Origin: Bacteroidaceae bacterium
GTDB lineage: Bacteria > Bacteroidota > Bacteroidia > Bacteroidales > Bacteroidaceae
Length of the DNA stretch: 42,835 nt
Direction: 5' to 3'
Assembly: GCA_017961145.1 (NCBI GenBank)
Contig: JAGCXU010000143.1
Location: forward strand, 1-42,835
Shown here: positions 7,398 through 15,966 of the stretch, in pieces
Position numbering within the stretch: position 1 is the stretch's first letter
How the letters are laid out: every line of letters begins with the position of its first letter
Translations under genes and position numbers: made by a program
The notes under the pieces: generated by a model
What the model was told of the DNA's origin: nothing
Databases searched by the model: none
The model's input: the letters and a program-made list of their open reading frames with translations, nothing else

Positions 7398-8414
7398 TTA
7401 GTGCAAAATAAAGAAGATTAGGTCCTGAAGAAGCTCTTCGTGAGGTGTTCTAATGCCCCCTACTCCCTTACTTTGGGCATCAGTTTTGCGTATTTCACTC
7501 AAAATTTGCATTACTTTCACGCCAGAGTAGTTTCTTCGAGCTGGTCCGATATCCATCCTAACCTTCCATTCAGTCTTACCCAACCATGCTGCTATGCCGG
7601 CATCGCTCTCGTCTGGAGCATAAAATGCAAGCATTACATCAGAAAAAAATGTAAATAAATTTGTCAACGTTCTTGTGATGAAGAAACTGCGAGGATTGCC
7701 TTGATAGTATTTTACTATTTGGTTGGCTCGGAAGATGTTTCGTTGAGCGAGGGCAGACTGCAGTTCAAAATCGTTGAAGTCCTTGCTCATTCCAGTTTGT
7801 TCTTCTACGAGCGAAGCCCCTACTACCCTACCTCCGTTCAAGGCGAGGAGCAGTTTGTCCATTTCCGTCGTCAGTCTACTGAGGTCGGAACCAACGTGTC
7901 CGGCAAGCATTTGAATGGCTTGGGGTTCGATATCGACATTATGTTTATGAAGATATTGCGAGATGAAGGGCGCGAGTTGATTGTCGAAGAGCCGTTTGCT
8001 TTCGTAGATGACACCAACTTGCTGAATGGCTTTGGCAGCGGCTTTGCGAGCGTCGAGCTTTCCATGCTTGTGACAAAAGACGAGAACCGTAGTAGGTGTG
8101 AGGTGAGCGAGATAGGTTTCGAGCCCTTCGATGGAGCGCATGGCTTGTGCTTCTCGCACTAGAACAACTCGCTTTTCAGCCATCATCGGATAGGCATGAG
8201 CGAGTTCTATTACCTTATCTATATCGGCTTCAATGCCATAGACGATGTCGAGGTTGAAATCTTTCTCATCCTCCGTCAGCACAGCATCCACGATGGCATC
8301 GCTCAACCTGTCTATGAAATAGTCTTCCTCGCCCATAAGATAATAGACGGGAGCCACTTTTTGCGCTTTGAGATCACGCAGGATTTCGTCGTATGTGATG
8401 CCTTTCGCAGCCAT
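7398..8414 (-). CDS. holA: DNA polymerase III subunit delta
   Basis: Product of 338 residues, normal for HolA. Delta opens the sliding clamp within the clamp-loader complex. PVYYLMGEEDYFIDRLSDAI is the conserved start of the ATPase-like domain I. RVVLVREAQAM and LVFCHKHGKLDARK follow, then the lid region (GSDLSRLTTEMDKLLL) and the C-terminal collar (RNYSGVKVMQILSEIRKTDAQSKG). I chose the ATG at 8414 over a TTG two codons upstream. AMP nucleosidase lies 46 bases upstream on the same strand. Confidence 0.93.
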   Translation of the reverse strand: MAAKGITYDEILRDLKAQKVAPVYYLMGEEDYFIDRLSDAIVDAVLTEDEKDFNLDIVYGIEADIDKVIELAHAYPMMAEKRVVLVREAQAMRSIEGLETYLAHLTPTTVLVFCHKHGKLDARKAAAKAIQQVGVIYESKRLFDNQLAPFISQYLHKHNVDIEPQAIQMLAGHVGSDLSRLTTEMDKLLLALNGGRVVGASLVEEQTGMSKDFNDFELQSALAQRNIFRANQIVKYYQGNPRSFFITRTLTNLFTFFSDVMLAFYAPDESDAGIAAWLGKTEWKVRMDIGPARRNYSGVKVMQILSEIRKTDAQSKGVGGIRTPHEELLQDLIFFILH

Positions 8415-8460
8415 AGTCAATATATCAGCAAGCCTTGTTCAACAAGCGGTCCAGCCCTGT

Positions 8461-9237
8461 TTAGTAGTCGAATTTCAGGTGCTTGACAGTCTTCTTGTCC
8501 TGTTTGATCATTTCGAGAGCTTGAATGCCTATCTTTACGTGATTCACCACATAGCCGGCCGTGACTTGACGGTCGCTTTCGCTGGTCTTCACGCCTTCAG
8601 GTGTCATGGGATTGTCGCTGACGAGGAGGAGGGCTCCAACGGGGATATGATTGGCGAAGCCACATGTAAAAAGCGTTGCCGTCTCCATATCCACAGCCAT
8701 TGCTCTCGTTGCTTTGAGGTGCTCCTTGAAGTTGTCGTCGTGTTCCCAGACACGTCGGTTGGTCGTATAGACTGTTCCTGTCCAATAATCGAAGCCAAGG
8801 TCGCGAATCGTACTGCTGACCGCTCTTTGAAGCATAAATGCGGGCAGAGCAGGCACTTCTGGTGGGAAGTAGTCGTTGCTCGTACCCTCTCCTCTGATTC
8901 CTGCAATGGGAAGAACGAGGTCGCCCAGTTGCGTCTTGGGAGAGATGCCACCGCATTTGCCCAGGAACAGGCAGGCTTTCGGCTTGATGGCACTCAGCAA
9001 GTCCATGATGATGGCTGCGTTGGGGCTGCCCATACCAAAGTTGATGATGGTGATTCCGTCGGCCGTAGCACAACGCATATTCGAGGTGTACTCAGGTTGT
9101 TCTATGCCGAAGGTTTCGCAGAAAATGTCCACATAGTTGTTGAAGTTCGTGAGTAAAATGTACGATCCGAAGCTTTTGAGTGGCATTTGCGTGTATCTTG
9201 GCAGCCAATTCTCTACGATTTCTTGCTTTGTCTTCAT
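8461..9237 (-). CDS. amn: AMP nucleosidase
   Basis: Product of 258 residues, the short Bacteroidetes form without the N-terminal regulatory domain of the E. coli enzyme. It hydrolyses AMP to adenine and ribose 5-phosphate. It has the nucleoside-phosphorylase fold: INFGMGSPNAAIIMDLL, FLGKCGGISPKTQLGDLVLP, and the ribose-binding AVDMETATLFTCG. LVSDNPMTPEGVKTSESD closes the active site. Methylthioadenosine/nucleoside phosphorylases are alternatives, but the sequence as a whole reads as Amn. A -7 box lies 20 bases upstream. Confidence 0.9.
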   Translation of the reverse strand: MKTKQEIVENWLPRYTQMPLKSFGSYILLTNFNNYVDIFCETFGIEQPEYTSNMRCATADGITIINFGMGSPNAAIIMDLLSAIKPKACLFLGKCGGISPKTQLGDLVLPIAGIRGEGTSNDYFPPEVPALPAFMLQRAVSSTIRDLGFDYWTGTVYTTNRRVWEHDDNFKEHLKATRAMAVDMETATLFTCGFANHIPVGALLLVSDNPMTPEGVKTSESDRQVTAGYVVNHVKIGIQALEMIKQDKKTVKHLKFDY

Positions 9238-9245
9238 CTTTTATG

Positions 9246-9264
9246 TAATTTTGCAGCAAAGTTA
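9246..9264. promoter_or_regulatory. Overlapping divergent -7 boxes of amn and the HsdR-N gene
   Basis: Plus strand TAATTTTG (9246-9253) faces minus strand TAACTTTG (9264-9257). Only three bases separate them; the starts are 9280 (plus) and 9237 (minus), so each box lies in the other's initially transcribed region. Confidence 0.5.
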
Positions 9265-9279
9265 CGAAAAAAAAACGAT

Positions 9280-9732
9280 ATGCAGGAACTGAACCTTCCA
9301 AAAACGGAGCTAAAAATCATCACAAAGGATGGGAAACTCCATGTTTTTGATGTTTTGAGGCGGAAATATGTGGCTCTGACGCCCGAAGAATGGGTTCGTC
9401 AGCATTTCGTCCACTACTTGATCAGTCAGAAAAACTATCCGGCAGAATGCATTGGGAACGAAGTGTCCATCAACTTGAACGGCATGAAGAAACGCTGTGA
9501 CTCAGTCGTTTACGGACAACAGGCTGAGCCTCTGATGATTATCGAGTACAAGGCTCCCAATGTCGACATTTCGCAACAAGTCTTCGAGCAGATTAGCCGA
9601 TACAATTTCAAGCTGAAAGTGAAGTGGCTTATTGTTAGCAACGGATTGCAACATTACTGCTGCCAGATTGACTACGAAAACGGTTCCTACCAATTCGTCG
9701 AGGACATTCCCACCTACGATGACATCAAGTGA
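9280..9732 (+). CDS. Stand-alone HsdR N-terminal-like PD-(D/E)XK domain protein
   Basis: Product of 150 residues from MQELNLPKTELKI; the longer frame from 9187 would cross the promoter boxes. It resembles HSDR_N (Pfam PF13588), the nuclease domain at the N terminus of type I restriction subunit HsdR. NEVSINLNGMKKRCDSVVY supplies the acidic residue, and LMIIEYKAP supplies the E-x-K pair of a PD-(D/E)XK core. VFEQISRYNFKLKVKWLIVSNG is the conserved following helix and strand. No helicase, methylase or specificity subunit is nearby. This solitary form is common in Bacteroidetes near holA; its role is unknown. Confidence 0.8.
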   Translation: MQELNLPKTELKIITKDGKLHVFDVLRRKYVALTPEEWVRQHFVHYLISQKNYPAECIGNEVSINLNGMKKRCDSVVYGQQAEPLMIIEYKAPNVDISQQVFEQISRYNFKLKVKWLIVSNGLQHYCCQIDYENGSYQFVEDIPTYDDIK

Positions 9733-9754
9733 GTTCAGATCGCCAGTCAAGTTT

Positions 9755-9842
9755 GCAAACGTCACACTATACGATTGCATTTGTCACACTATACGATTGC
9801 AATTGTCACACTATACGATTGCAATTATCCCACGTTACATTT
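9755..9842 (+). repeat. 22-bp tandem repeat array B
   Basis: Exactly four 22-bp units (9755-9776, 9777-9798, 9799-9820, 9821-9842). The first three share GTCACACTATACGATT and differ only at positions 4-6 (GCAAAC, GCATTT, GCAATT). The fourth is diverged (GCAATTATCCCACGTTACAT). It begins 22 bases after the stop of the HsdR-N gene and reads in the same direction as that gene. Confidence 0.92.
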
Positions 9843-9846
9843 AAAA

Positions 9847-9884
9847 GAAAGGCGTGCCTCCGTTTTTGCAGAAGCACGCCCTTG
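9847..9884. terminator. Terminator between convergent genes
   Basis: Stem 9851-9857 (GGCGTGC) with 9874-9880 (GCACGCC). On the minus strand it is followed by TTTCTTTT, fitting the zinc-ribbon gene; on the plus strand the T-tract is weak (CTTGTTTGT). Confidence 0.75.
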
Positions 9885-9904
9885 TTTGTCCAGGAAAAGT
9901 AAGT

Positions 9905-10735
9905 CTATTCTTCCTCTTTCTTCTTCGAAGCACGTTTGCGAGTGCCCTTCTTCGTTCCTTCCATGTTTTCGGAAGGAAGTCCGGCCAGTTCGCGGTCGAT
10001 CATGATGCGGCCACAATACTCGCAGACGATAATCTTCTTGCGACTTCTGATGTCGAGCTGACGCTGAGGTGGAATCTTGTTGAAGCAACCGCAGCAAGCA
10101 TCACGCTGAACCGAGACGATACCAAGGCCGTTGCGACTGTTGCGACGAATGCGCTTGAAGGCATTCAGGAGACGTGGCTCGATGGTAAGTTCCAGATTCT
10201 TAGCCCTTTCGCGAAGCTTCTCTTCCTCAGCCTTCGTCTCGCTCACGATTTCCTCCAACTCCTCTTTCTTCGTTTCGAGAAGCACTCTGCGATCGTTCAC
10301 CTCGAGGTTGCAACGTGTCATTTCGGCAGTCTTTGCCTCGATGATTTCCTTCGCCTCGCGAATCTTCTTTTCGTGGAGCTGATTGTCGAGGTCGGCATAT
10401 TCCACTTGCTTCGTCAGGCTGTCGTACTCTCTGTTGTTGCGAACGCTTTCCATCTGAGTGTTGTATCGCTCGATGTTCGACTTGTTCTCGGCAATCTTGC
10501 CGTTGCGTTCGTTGACTTCCTTCTTCAGCTCAGCAATGTCGTTGTTGATCTTTTCGATGCGAGTCGTCATGCCCTCGATTTCGTCTTCGAGGTCCTGAAC
10601 CTCGAGAGGAAGCTCGCCGCGAAGTGTCTTGATGCTGTCAATCTCTGAGAGCATGCTCTGGAGAGCATAGAGGTTCTTCAGTTTCTCCTCAACGCTGTAG
10701 TCAGCGGGATCTTTCTTAGCTTTTTCTCTTGCCAT
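9905..10735 (-). CDS. Coiled-coil protein with C-terminal zinc ribbon
   Basis: Product of 276 residues from MAREKAKKDPADYS; the longer frame runs into the Nif3 gene. Residues about 15-190 are almost continuous heptad-rich coiled coil. A four-cysteine zinc ribbon follows, with CCGC and CEYC as the two knuckles. The tail is lysine-rich and ends KKKEEE. This is the C4-type zinc-ribbon (CT398-like) family found across bacteria, with no agreed biochemical role; a nucleic-acid-binding scaffold is often suggested. Only 5 bases separate it from the upstream Nif3 gene, and that pairing is common in Bacteroidetes. Confidence 0.88.
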   Translation of the reverse strand: MAREKAKKDPADYSVEEKLKNLYALQSMLSEIDSIKTLRGELPLEVQDLEDEIEGMTTRIEKINNDIAELKKEVNERNGKIAENKSNIERYNTQMESVRNNREYDSLTKQVEYADLDNQLHEKKIREAKEIIEAKTAEMTRCNLEVNDRRVLLETKKEELEEIVSETKAEEEKLRERAKNLELTIEPRLLNAFKRIRRNSRNGLGIVSVQRDACCGCFNKIPPQRQLDIRSRKKIIVCEYCGRIMIDRELAGLPSENMEGTKKGTRKRASKKKEEE

Positions 10736-10740
10736 AATGT

Positions 10741-11556
10741 TTATAAGTATTTGATGGGATTGGTGCAGATTGTCGTCTTGAAGAGCGGCAATCTGGGGCA
10801 CCTCTCGCCCAAGATTGAATTGAATATGTCTGTCGTGTATTGTTCGCTCTGATAGTGTCCGAGAACGCCTATCTGTATCTGTCCGTCGTGTCCGAAATAC
10901 TGATGATAGTGCATTTCGCCCGTCAGGAAAGCGTCTGCCCCAGCCTTCAAAGCCTCGTCCAAGAGGAAATCTCCTGCTCCACCACAAATGGCGACACTCT
11001 GGATGGGACGCGCCAGCAACTCATTGTGCATCAGGCACTCAACGCCGAAAACCTGCTTCACTCTTTGCAGGAAAGCCAACGAGTCTTCTCCATCCGGCAG
11101 ATATCCTATAACGCCAGAACCAGCTTGAACAGTATGCATCCTTCCACCATTGCCGATGGGAACTTGTCTGGGCTGCAACAAGACCACATCCATCAGGCCA
11201 AGTCGCTCGGCCATTCTGTAGTTGACGCCATCCACAGCAGCATCCAGATTCGTGTGAGCCGAATAGACGGCAATGTCATTCTGTACAGCCAGACGAACAC
11301 ATCGCTGCACCTCGTCGGCATCAGTCAGGTTCTTCAGGCCATGAAAGATAAGTGGATGATGCGACACAATCAGATTGCATCCCAACTCCAGCGCCTCGCG
11401 AATCACCTCCTCGGTCACATCCAGGCACAATAAAGCCCCTGATACTTCCGCTTCTGTCAATCCAACCTGCAAGCCAGCATTATCGTAACTTTCCTGCAAG
11501 GGCAGAGGCGCGAAATCTTCAAGGGCGTCGATAACGTCTTGAACTCTTACGCTCAT
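10741..11556 (-). CDS. Nif3-like dinuclear metal-centre protein
   Basis: Product of 271 residues from MSVRVQDVIDALEDFAP. Family signatures: NAGLQVG, VSHHPLIFHGLKNLT (metal-binding histidines), YSAHTNLDAAVDGVN and GEMHYHQ. The family (YbgI/YqfO) forms a toroidal hexamer; a GTP cyclohydrolase activity has been proposed for some members. This is the short form, without the full PII-like insert. The frame extending to 11751 is rejected because it crosses the divergent promoters at 11579-11647. Confidence 0.92.
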   Translation of the reverse strand: MSVRVQDVIDALEDFAPLPLQESYDNAGLQVGLTEAEVSGALLCLDVTEEVIREALELGCNLIVSHHPLIFHGLKNLTDADEVQRCVRLAVQNDIAVYSAHTNLDAAVDGVNYRMAERLGLMDVVLLQPRQVPIGNGGRMHTVQAGSGVIGYLPDGEDSLAFLQRVKQVFGVECLMHNELLARPIQSVAICGGAGDFLLDEALKAGADAFLTGEMHYHQYFGHDGQIQIGVLGHYQSEQYTTDIFNSILGERCPRLPLFKTTICTNPIKYL

Positions 11557-11578
11557 ACGAATTGTATGTTTTCGTGCG

Positions 11579-11586
11579 CAAAGGTA
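11579..11586 (-). promoter_or_regulatory. -7 box of the Nif3/zinc-ribbon pair
   Basis: TACCTTTG on the minus strand, 22 bases before the start codon at 11556. Confidence 0.6.
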
Positions 11587-11614
11587 CGGCTTTCCAAGAT
11601 AAAAACCAAATTTC

Positions 11615-11647
11615 TTTGCATTTATTCTTAATTTATTCGTAACTTTG
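11615..11647 (+). promoter_or_regulatory. Promoter of aguA
   Basis: TTTG (11615-11618), a 21-base spacer, then TAACTTTG (11640-11647), 24 bases before the aguA ATG. Full Bacteroidetes -33/-7 pair. Confidence 0.75.
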
Positions 11648-11671
11648 CACACGCATATTGTATATCCTCCT

Positions 11672-12712
11672 ATGTCAAACAGAGAAATCCATTTGCCCGC
11701 AGAGTGGCATGAACAAAGTGCCGTGCAGCTGACTTGGCCGCATGCAGGCACTGATTGGCAACCTATATTGGAGGATGTGGAACGTTGCTACGTTGATATG
11801 GTAAAGGCACTCTCCTCGCGCGTACATATTATTATAGTAACGCCAGAACCTGAAAGCGTTCGTGAATTGCTCGAGAGTATTTTGTCTGCCGAAAACCTGA
11901 AGCAAATCTCTTTCTGCAAAGCGCCTACCAACGATACTTGGGCTCGCGACCACGGCTTCATCACACTGCTCAGTCCGAACTGCCCTATCCTACTCGACTT
12001 CAAGTTCAACGGTTGGGGAGAGAAGTTTCCTGCCGACCTCGACAACGAGATTTGCCGAAGGATGGCAGAACAGAACATCTTAAAAGGTAAATATGAAGAC
12101 CATCTTGACTTTGTCCTCGAAGGTGGAAGCATCGAGAGCGACGGCAAAGGAACAATCCTGACTACAAGCAAATGTCTCCTCGCCCCACATCGCAACCAGC
12201 CTTTGACAAAGGAACAGATAGAAACACGACTGCTCGAAGCACTTCATGCCAAGCGTATCCTATGGCTTGACTACGGCTATCTTGCCGGAGACGACACGGA
12301 TAGTCATATCGACACGCTGGCTCGCTTCTGTCCCAACGACACCATCGCCTATGTTCAATGCCTCGATAAAGACGACGAGCACTATGCAGAACTGTCAAAG
12401 ATGGAAGCACAACTTAAGTCGTTCCGCACAATAGAAGGCAAGCCCTACCGACTCGTCCCATTGCCTATGGCTAAAGCCGTCTATGACGAAGATGGCTCGC
12501 GTTTGCCCGCCACATACGCGAACTTCCTCGTCACAAATGGAGCCGTCTTGATGCCCACCTACGGAAATCCCGACACAGACCTCAAGGCAGAAGAACAACT
12601 TAGCAAGGCCTTCCCTCATCACGACATCATCGGCATCGATTGCCAACCACTAATCATCCAGCATGGAAGCCTGCATTGCTGCACCATGCAATTCCCACCA
12701 AAAGCATTATGA
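11672..12712 (+). CDS. aguA: Agmatine deiminase
   Basis: Product of 346 residues from MSNREIHLPAEWHEQ. It converts agmatine to N-carbamoylputrescine and ammonia. The fold is that of the peptidylarginine-deiminase superfamily. NDTWARDHGFITL binds substrate, LEGGSIESDGKGT and DDTDSHIDTLARF carry the acidic and histidine catalytic residues, and GSLHCCTMQFP supplies the nucleophile cysteine at the C terminus (two adjacent cysteines here). The start at 11672 follows a -33/-7 promoter pair. Its stop overlaps the aguB start by ATGA, so the two steps are coupled. Confidence 0.93.
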   Translation: MSNREIHLPAEWHEQSAVQLTWPHAGTDWQPILEDVERCYVDMVKALSSRVHIIIVTPEPESVRELLESILSAENLKQISFCKAPTNDTWARDHGFITLLSPNCPILLDFKFNGWGEKFPADLDNEICRRMAEQNILKGKYEDHLDFVLEGGSIESDGKGTILTTSKCLLAPHRNQPLTKEQIETRLLEALHAKRILWLDYGYLAGDDTDSHIDTLARFCPNDTIAYVQCLDKDDEHYAELSKMEAQLKSFRTIEGKPYRLVPLPMAKAVYDEDGSRLPATYANFLVTNGAVLMPTYGNPDTDLKAEEQLSKAFPHHDIIGIDCQPLIIQHGSLHCCTMQFPPKAL

Positions 12713-13590
12713 AGATAGGAATCATACAACAAAGCTGCACAGCCAGCATCGAAGAAAACCGCAAAAAACTTGTTAAAAGCATTGCCGAGTTAGCTAAGCA
12801 AGGAGCACAACTCGTCGTCCTTCAAGAGTTGCACGACAGTCCTTACTTCTGCCAGACGGAAGACGTAGAGAACTTCTGCTACGCCCTTCCCATTCCTGGC
12901 GAAGCAACAGAGTTCTACTCGAAGGTGGCAAAGGAACAAAAGGTTGTTCTCGTCACCAGTCTCTTCGAGCGTCGTGCCCCAGGCCTCTACCACAACACGG
13001 CAGTCGTCTTCGAGAGCGACGGCAGCATTGCCGGCATCCATCGCAAGATGCACATTCCTGATGACCCTGCCTACTACGAGAAGTTCTACTTCACGCCTGG
13101 CGACCTTGGCTTCCATCCCATCCAGACGAGCATTGGCAAACTTGGTGTTCAAGTTTGTTGGGATCAGTGGTATCCAGAAGGAGCAAGGCTGATGGCTTTG
13201 CAGGGAGCCGACCTCCTCATCTACCCCACCGCCATTGGTTTCGAGAGTACAGACACGAAGGAGGAGCAACAACGTCAACGCGAAGCTTGGATTACAATTC
13301 AACGTAGCCATGCCATTGCAAACGGCATTCCTGTCATAGCAGTCAATCGCGTTGGCTTCGAGCCTGACCCGAGTGGCACGACTGGCGGCATCCAGTTCTG
13401 GGGAAGCAGTTTCGTAGCAGGTCAACAAGGCGAGCTCCTCTATCAGGCAAGCGAGACGGATGAGGAAACAACCATCGTCGACATACAACTTGAGCGTACA
13501 GAAAATGTACGCCGTTGGTGGCCCTTCCTGCGCGACCGTCGCATCGACGCGTACGACGACCTGACAAAACGTTTCATTGACAATAAATAA
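12709..13590 (+). CDS. aguB: N-carbamoylputrescine amidase
   Basis: Product of 293 residues from MKIGIIQQSC. It belongs to the nitrilase superfamily and hydrolyses N-carbamoylputrescine to putrescine, CO2 and ammonia. The catalytic triad is visible: Glu in VLQELHDSPYFCQ, Lys in HRKMHIPDDP, Cys in VQVCWDQWYPEGAR. FTPGDLGF and NRVGFE are typical of the AguB branch. The four-base overlap with aguA and the 11-base gap to glnN indicate one operon. Confidence 0.93.
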   Translation: MKIGIIQQSCTASIEENRKKLVKSIAELAKQGAQLVVLQELHDSPYFCQTEDVENFCYALPIPGEATEFYSKVAKEQKVVLVTSLFERRAPGLYHNTAVVFESDGSIAGIHRKMHIPDDPAYYEKFYFTPGDLGFHPIQTSIGKLGVQVCWDQWYPEGARLMALQGADLLIYPTAIGFESTDTKEEQQRQREAWITIQRSHAIANGIPVIAVNRVGFEPDPSGTTGGIQFWGSSFVAGQQGELLYQASETDEETTIVDIQLERTENVRRWWPFLRDRRIDAYDDLTKRFIDNK

Positions 13591-13601
13591 GGAAAACATA
13601 T

Positions 13602-15794
13602 ATGTCCAGCACACTTAGGTTTCAGATTGTAGGCGAGGCTTTCAAGAAAAGGCCTGTCGAAGTTCCCAAACGCAAGGAACGCCCCAGCGAATTCTTTGCC
13701 AAATACGTTTTCAACCGTCAGAAGATGCAGCAATACCTGCCTTCAGACGTATATAAGAAGATGTGCGACGTCATTGATGGCGGAGCGCCTCTCGATATGG
13801 CGACGGCCGACGCTGTTGCCGAAGGCATGAAGAAATGGGCGATGGAACTTGGAGCGACACATTGCACGCATTGGTTCCAACCTCTCACCGAAGGTACTGC
13901 CGAGAAGCATGACGGCTTCGTGGAGCACGACGGCAAAGGCGGCATGATAGAGGAGTTCACGGGCAAGCAACTTGTTCAGCAAGAACCTGATGCCAGTTCG
14001 TTCCCAAGTGGTGGCATTCGCAGTACTTTCGAGGCTCGCGGCTATAGTGCGTGGGACCCTACAAGTCCTGTCTTCGTTTTTGGCGACACCTTGATGATTC
14101 CAACCATTTTCATCTCCTATACAGGCGAAGCCCTCGACTACAAGGCTCCCCTCAAGAAGTCGCTCAAGGCTGTCGATAAAGCAGCAACGGCTGTTGCACG
14201 ATACTTCTATCCTGATGTCAAGAAGGTTGTCAGCAACCTTGGTTGGGAACAAGAGTACTTCCTTGTTGACGAGGGACTCTATGCTGCTCGACCTGACTTG
14301 TTGATGACTGGCCGAACCCTGCTTGGTCATGACAGCGCGAAGAATCAGCAGATGGACGATCACTACTTCGGCTCCATTCCTATGCGCGTTGCCGCCTTCA
14401 TGAAGGACCTCGAAATAAAGTCTTTGGAACTTGGCATTCCTTGCAAGACGCGACACAATGAGGTAGCACCAAATCAATTCGAGCTTGCCCCAATCTTCGA
14501 GGAAACGAACCTTGCCGTGGACCACAACATGCTCATTATGAGCCTGATGAAGAAGGTGGCTCGCAAGCATGGATTCCGTTGCCTGCTCCACGAGAAGCCC
14601 TTTGCAGGCATCAATGGCAGTGGCAAGCACAACAACTGGAGCCTCTCGACAGATACAGGCATTCTGCTTCACGGACCTGGCAAAACGCCACTCGACAACC
14701 TGCGTTTCGTCACTTTCATCGTCGAGTCGTTGATGGCTGTCTATCGTCACAACGGCTTGCTGAAGGCTTCCATCATCAGCGCTACCAACGTGCATCGATT
14801 GGGAGCGGCAGAGGCCCCACCTGCCATCGTATCAAGTTTCTTAGGGAAAGAAATCAGCAATCTGCTCGAGCACCTCGAGACGAGTACTGACGACGAGCTC
14901 ATCAGCCTCTCAGGCAAACAGACGCTCAGCCTCGACATTCCGCAGATTCCAGAACTTACGCAAGACAATACTGACCGCAATCGTACCTCGCCATTCGCCT
15001 TTACAGGTAACAGATTCGAGTTTCGAGCAGTAGGCAGCCAGCAGAACTGTGCAGCATCGATGATTGTGCTGAACACCGCTATGGCAGAGGCTTTGACCAA
15101 CTTCAAGACGCGAGTCGATGCGCTCATCAGCGAAGGTTTGAAGCCCATGAAAGCCATCCTCCGCATCGTTCGCGAGGATATCAGGACTTGCAAGCCTATT
15201 CGCTTCGACGGCAACGGCTATAGCGAGGCATGGAAACAGGAGGCAGCCCGTCGCGGACTTGATGTTGAAACCAGCGCTCCCATCATTCTCGACCAGTACC
15301 TCAAGCCTGAGACTGTCGAAATGTTTGGCAAGATGAATGTCCTGACGAAAGCCGAACTGGAGGCACGCAACGAGATCAAGCTCGACACCTATATCAAGAA
15401 AATACAGATTGAGGCACGCATCTTTGGCGATATTTGCATGAACCACATCATACCTGTCGCAACTCGCTACCAGACGCAGCTCATCGACAACGTTCACAAG
15501 ATGCAGCAAATCCTGCCAGCCGAAACGGCAGACAGACTTAACAGTACTAACCTGAGTCTCATCAAGCAGATGGGCGAGCACAATACTTTCATCATCGAGA
15601 ACGTGGAACGACTGATTGAAGCCCGTCGTGTGGCCAACCGTATCAAGGACGGACGCGAACGCGCCATCGCCTATCACGACACAGTTGCGCCTCTCATAGA
15701 AGAAATTCGCTACCATGTTGACCAACTCGAACTGATTGTTGACGACGAGCTTTGGCCTCTGCCGAAATATCGCGAAATGCTCTTCATCCATTAA
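13602..15794 (+). CDS. glnN: Glutamine synthetase type III
   Basis: Product of 730 residues, the length of type III enzymes (types I and II are near 450 and 350). It makes glutamine from glutamate, ammonia and ATP as a dodecamer. The N-terminal GSIII domain has THCTHWFQPLTEGTAEKHD. The catalytic core shows NLGWEQEYFLVD, RHNEVAPNQFELAP and KPFAGINGSGKHNNWSL. The C-terminal region has the helical extension of this type. It lies 11 bases after aguB, so ammonia released by AguA and AguB may be captured by a co-transcribed enzyme; that link is inference. Array C follows 29 bases after the stop. Confidence 0.96.
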   Translation: MSSTLRFQIVGEAFKKRPVEVPKRKERPSEFFAKYVFNRQKMQQYLPSDVYKKMCDVIDGGAPLDMATADAVAEGMKKWAMELGATHCTHWFQPLTEGTAEKHDGFVEHDGKGGMIEEFTGKQLVQQEPDASSFPSGGIRSTFEARGYSAWDPTSPVFVFGDTLMIPTIFISYTGEALDYKAPLKKSLKAVDKAATAVARYFYPDVKKVVSNLGWEQEYFLVDEGLYAARPDLLMTGRTLLGHDSAKNQQMDDHYFGSIPMRVAAFMKDLEIKSLELGIPCKTRHNEVAPNQFELAPIFEETNLAVDHNMLIMSLMKKVARKHGFRCLLHEKPFAGINGSGKHNNWSLSTDTGILLHGPGKTPLDNLRFVTFIVESLMAVYRHNGLLKASIISATNVHRLGAAEAPPAIVSSFLGKEISNLLEHLETSTDDELISLSGKQTLSLDIPQIPELTQDNTDRNRTSPFAFTGNRFEFRAVGSQQNCAASMIVLNTAMAEALTNFKTRVDALISEGLKPMKAILRIVREDIRTCKPIRFDGNGYSEAWKQEAARRGLDVETSAPIILDQYLKPETVEMFGKMNVLTKAELEARNEIKLDTYIKKIQIEARIFGDICMNHIIPVATRYQTQLIDNVHKMQQILPAETADRLNSTNLSLIKQMGEHNTFIIENVERLIEARRVANRIKDGRERAIAYHDTVAPLIEEIRYHVDQLELIVDDELWPLPKYREMLFIH

Positions 15795-15823
15795 CGGAGG
15801 AAGACTAGGGACAAGGAGCGTGG

Positions 15824-15955
15824 GCAAACATGACGTGGTTAAATCGCAAACGTCACACTAGTAAATCGCAAACGTCACACTAGTAAATTGCAAACGTAAC
15901 ACTAGTAAATTGCAAACGTAACACTAGTAAATCGCCAACGTCACACTAGTAATTT
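15824..15955 (+). repeat. 22-bp tandem repeat array C, downstream of glnN
   Basis: Exactly six 22-bp units. Units two to five (15846-15933) begin GCAAACGT, continue (C/A)ACACTAGTAAAT and end T or C; they differ at two positions only. Unit one (15824-15845) is the other subtype (GCAAACATGACGTGG, ending TTAAATC), like the pyrK-proximal units of array A. Unit six begins GCCAACGT, as in array E. Same orientation as glnN. Confidence 0.93.
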
Positions 15956-15966
15956 GAGAACGACAT

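Noticed and set aside
13743..14795. 350-codon minus-strand frame, and that at 14910-15827
   Set aside because: Both are antisense to glnN, whose motifs are unmistakable.
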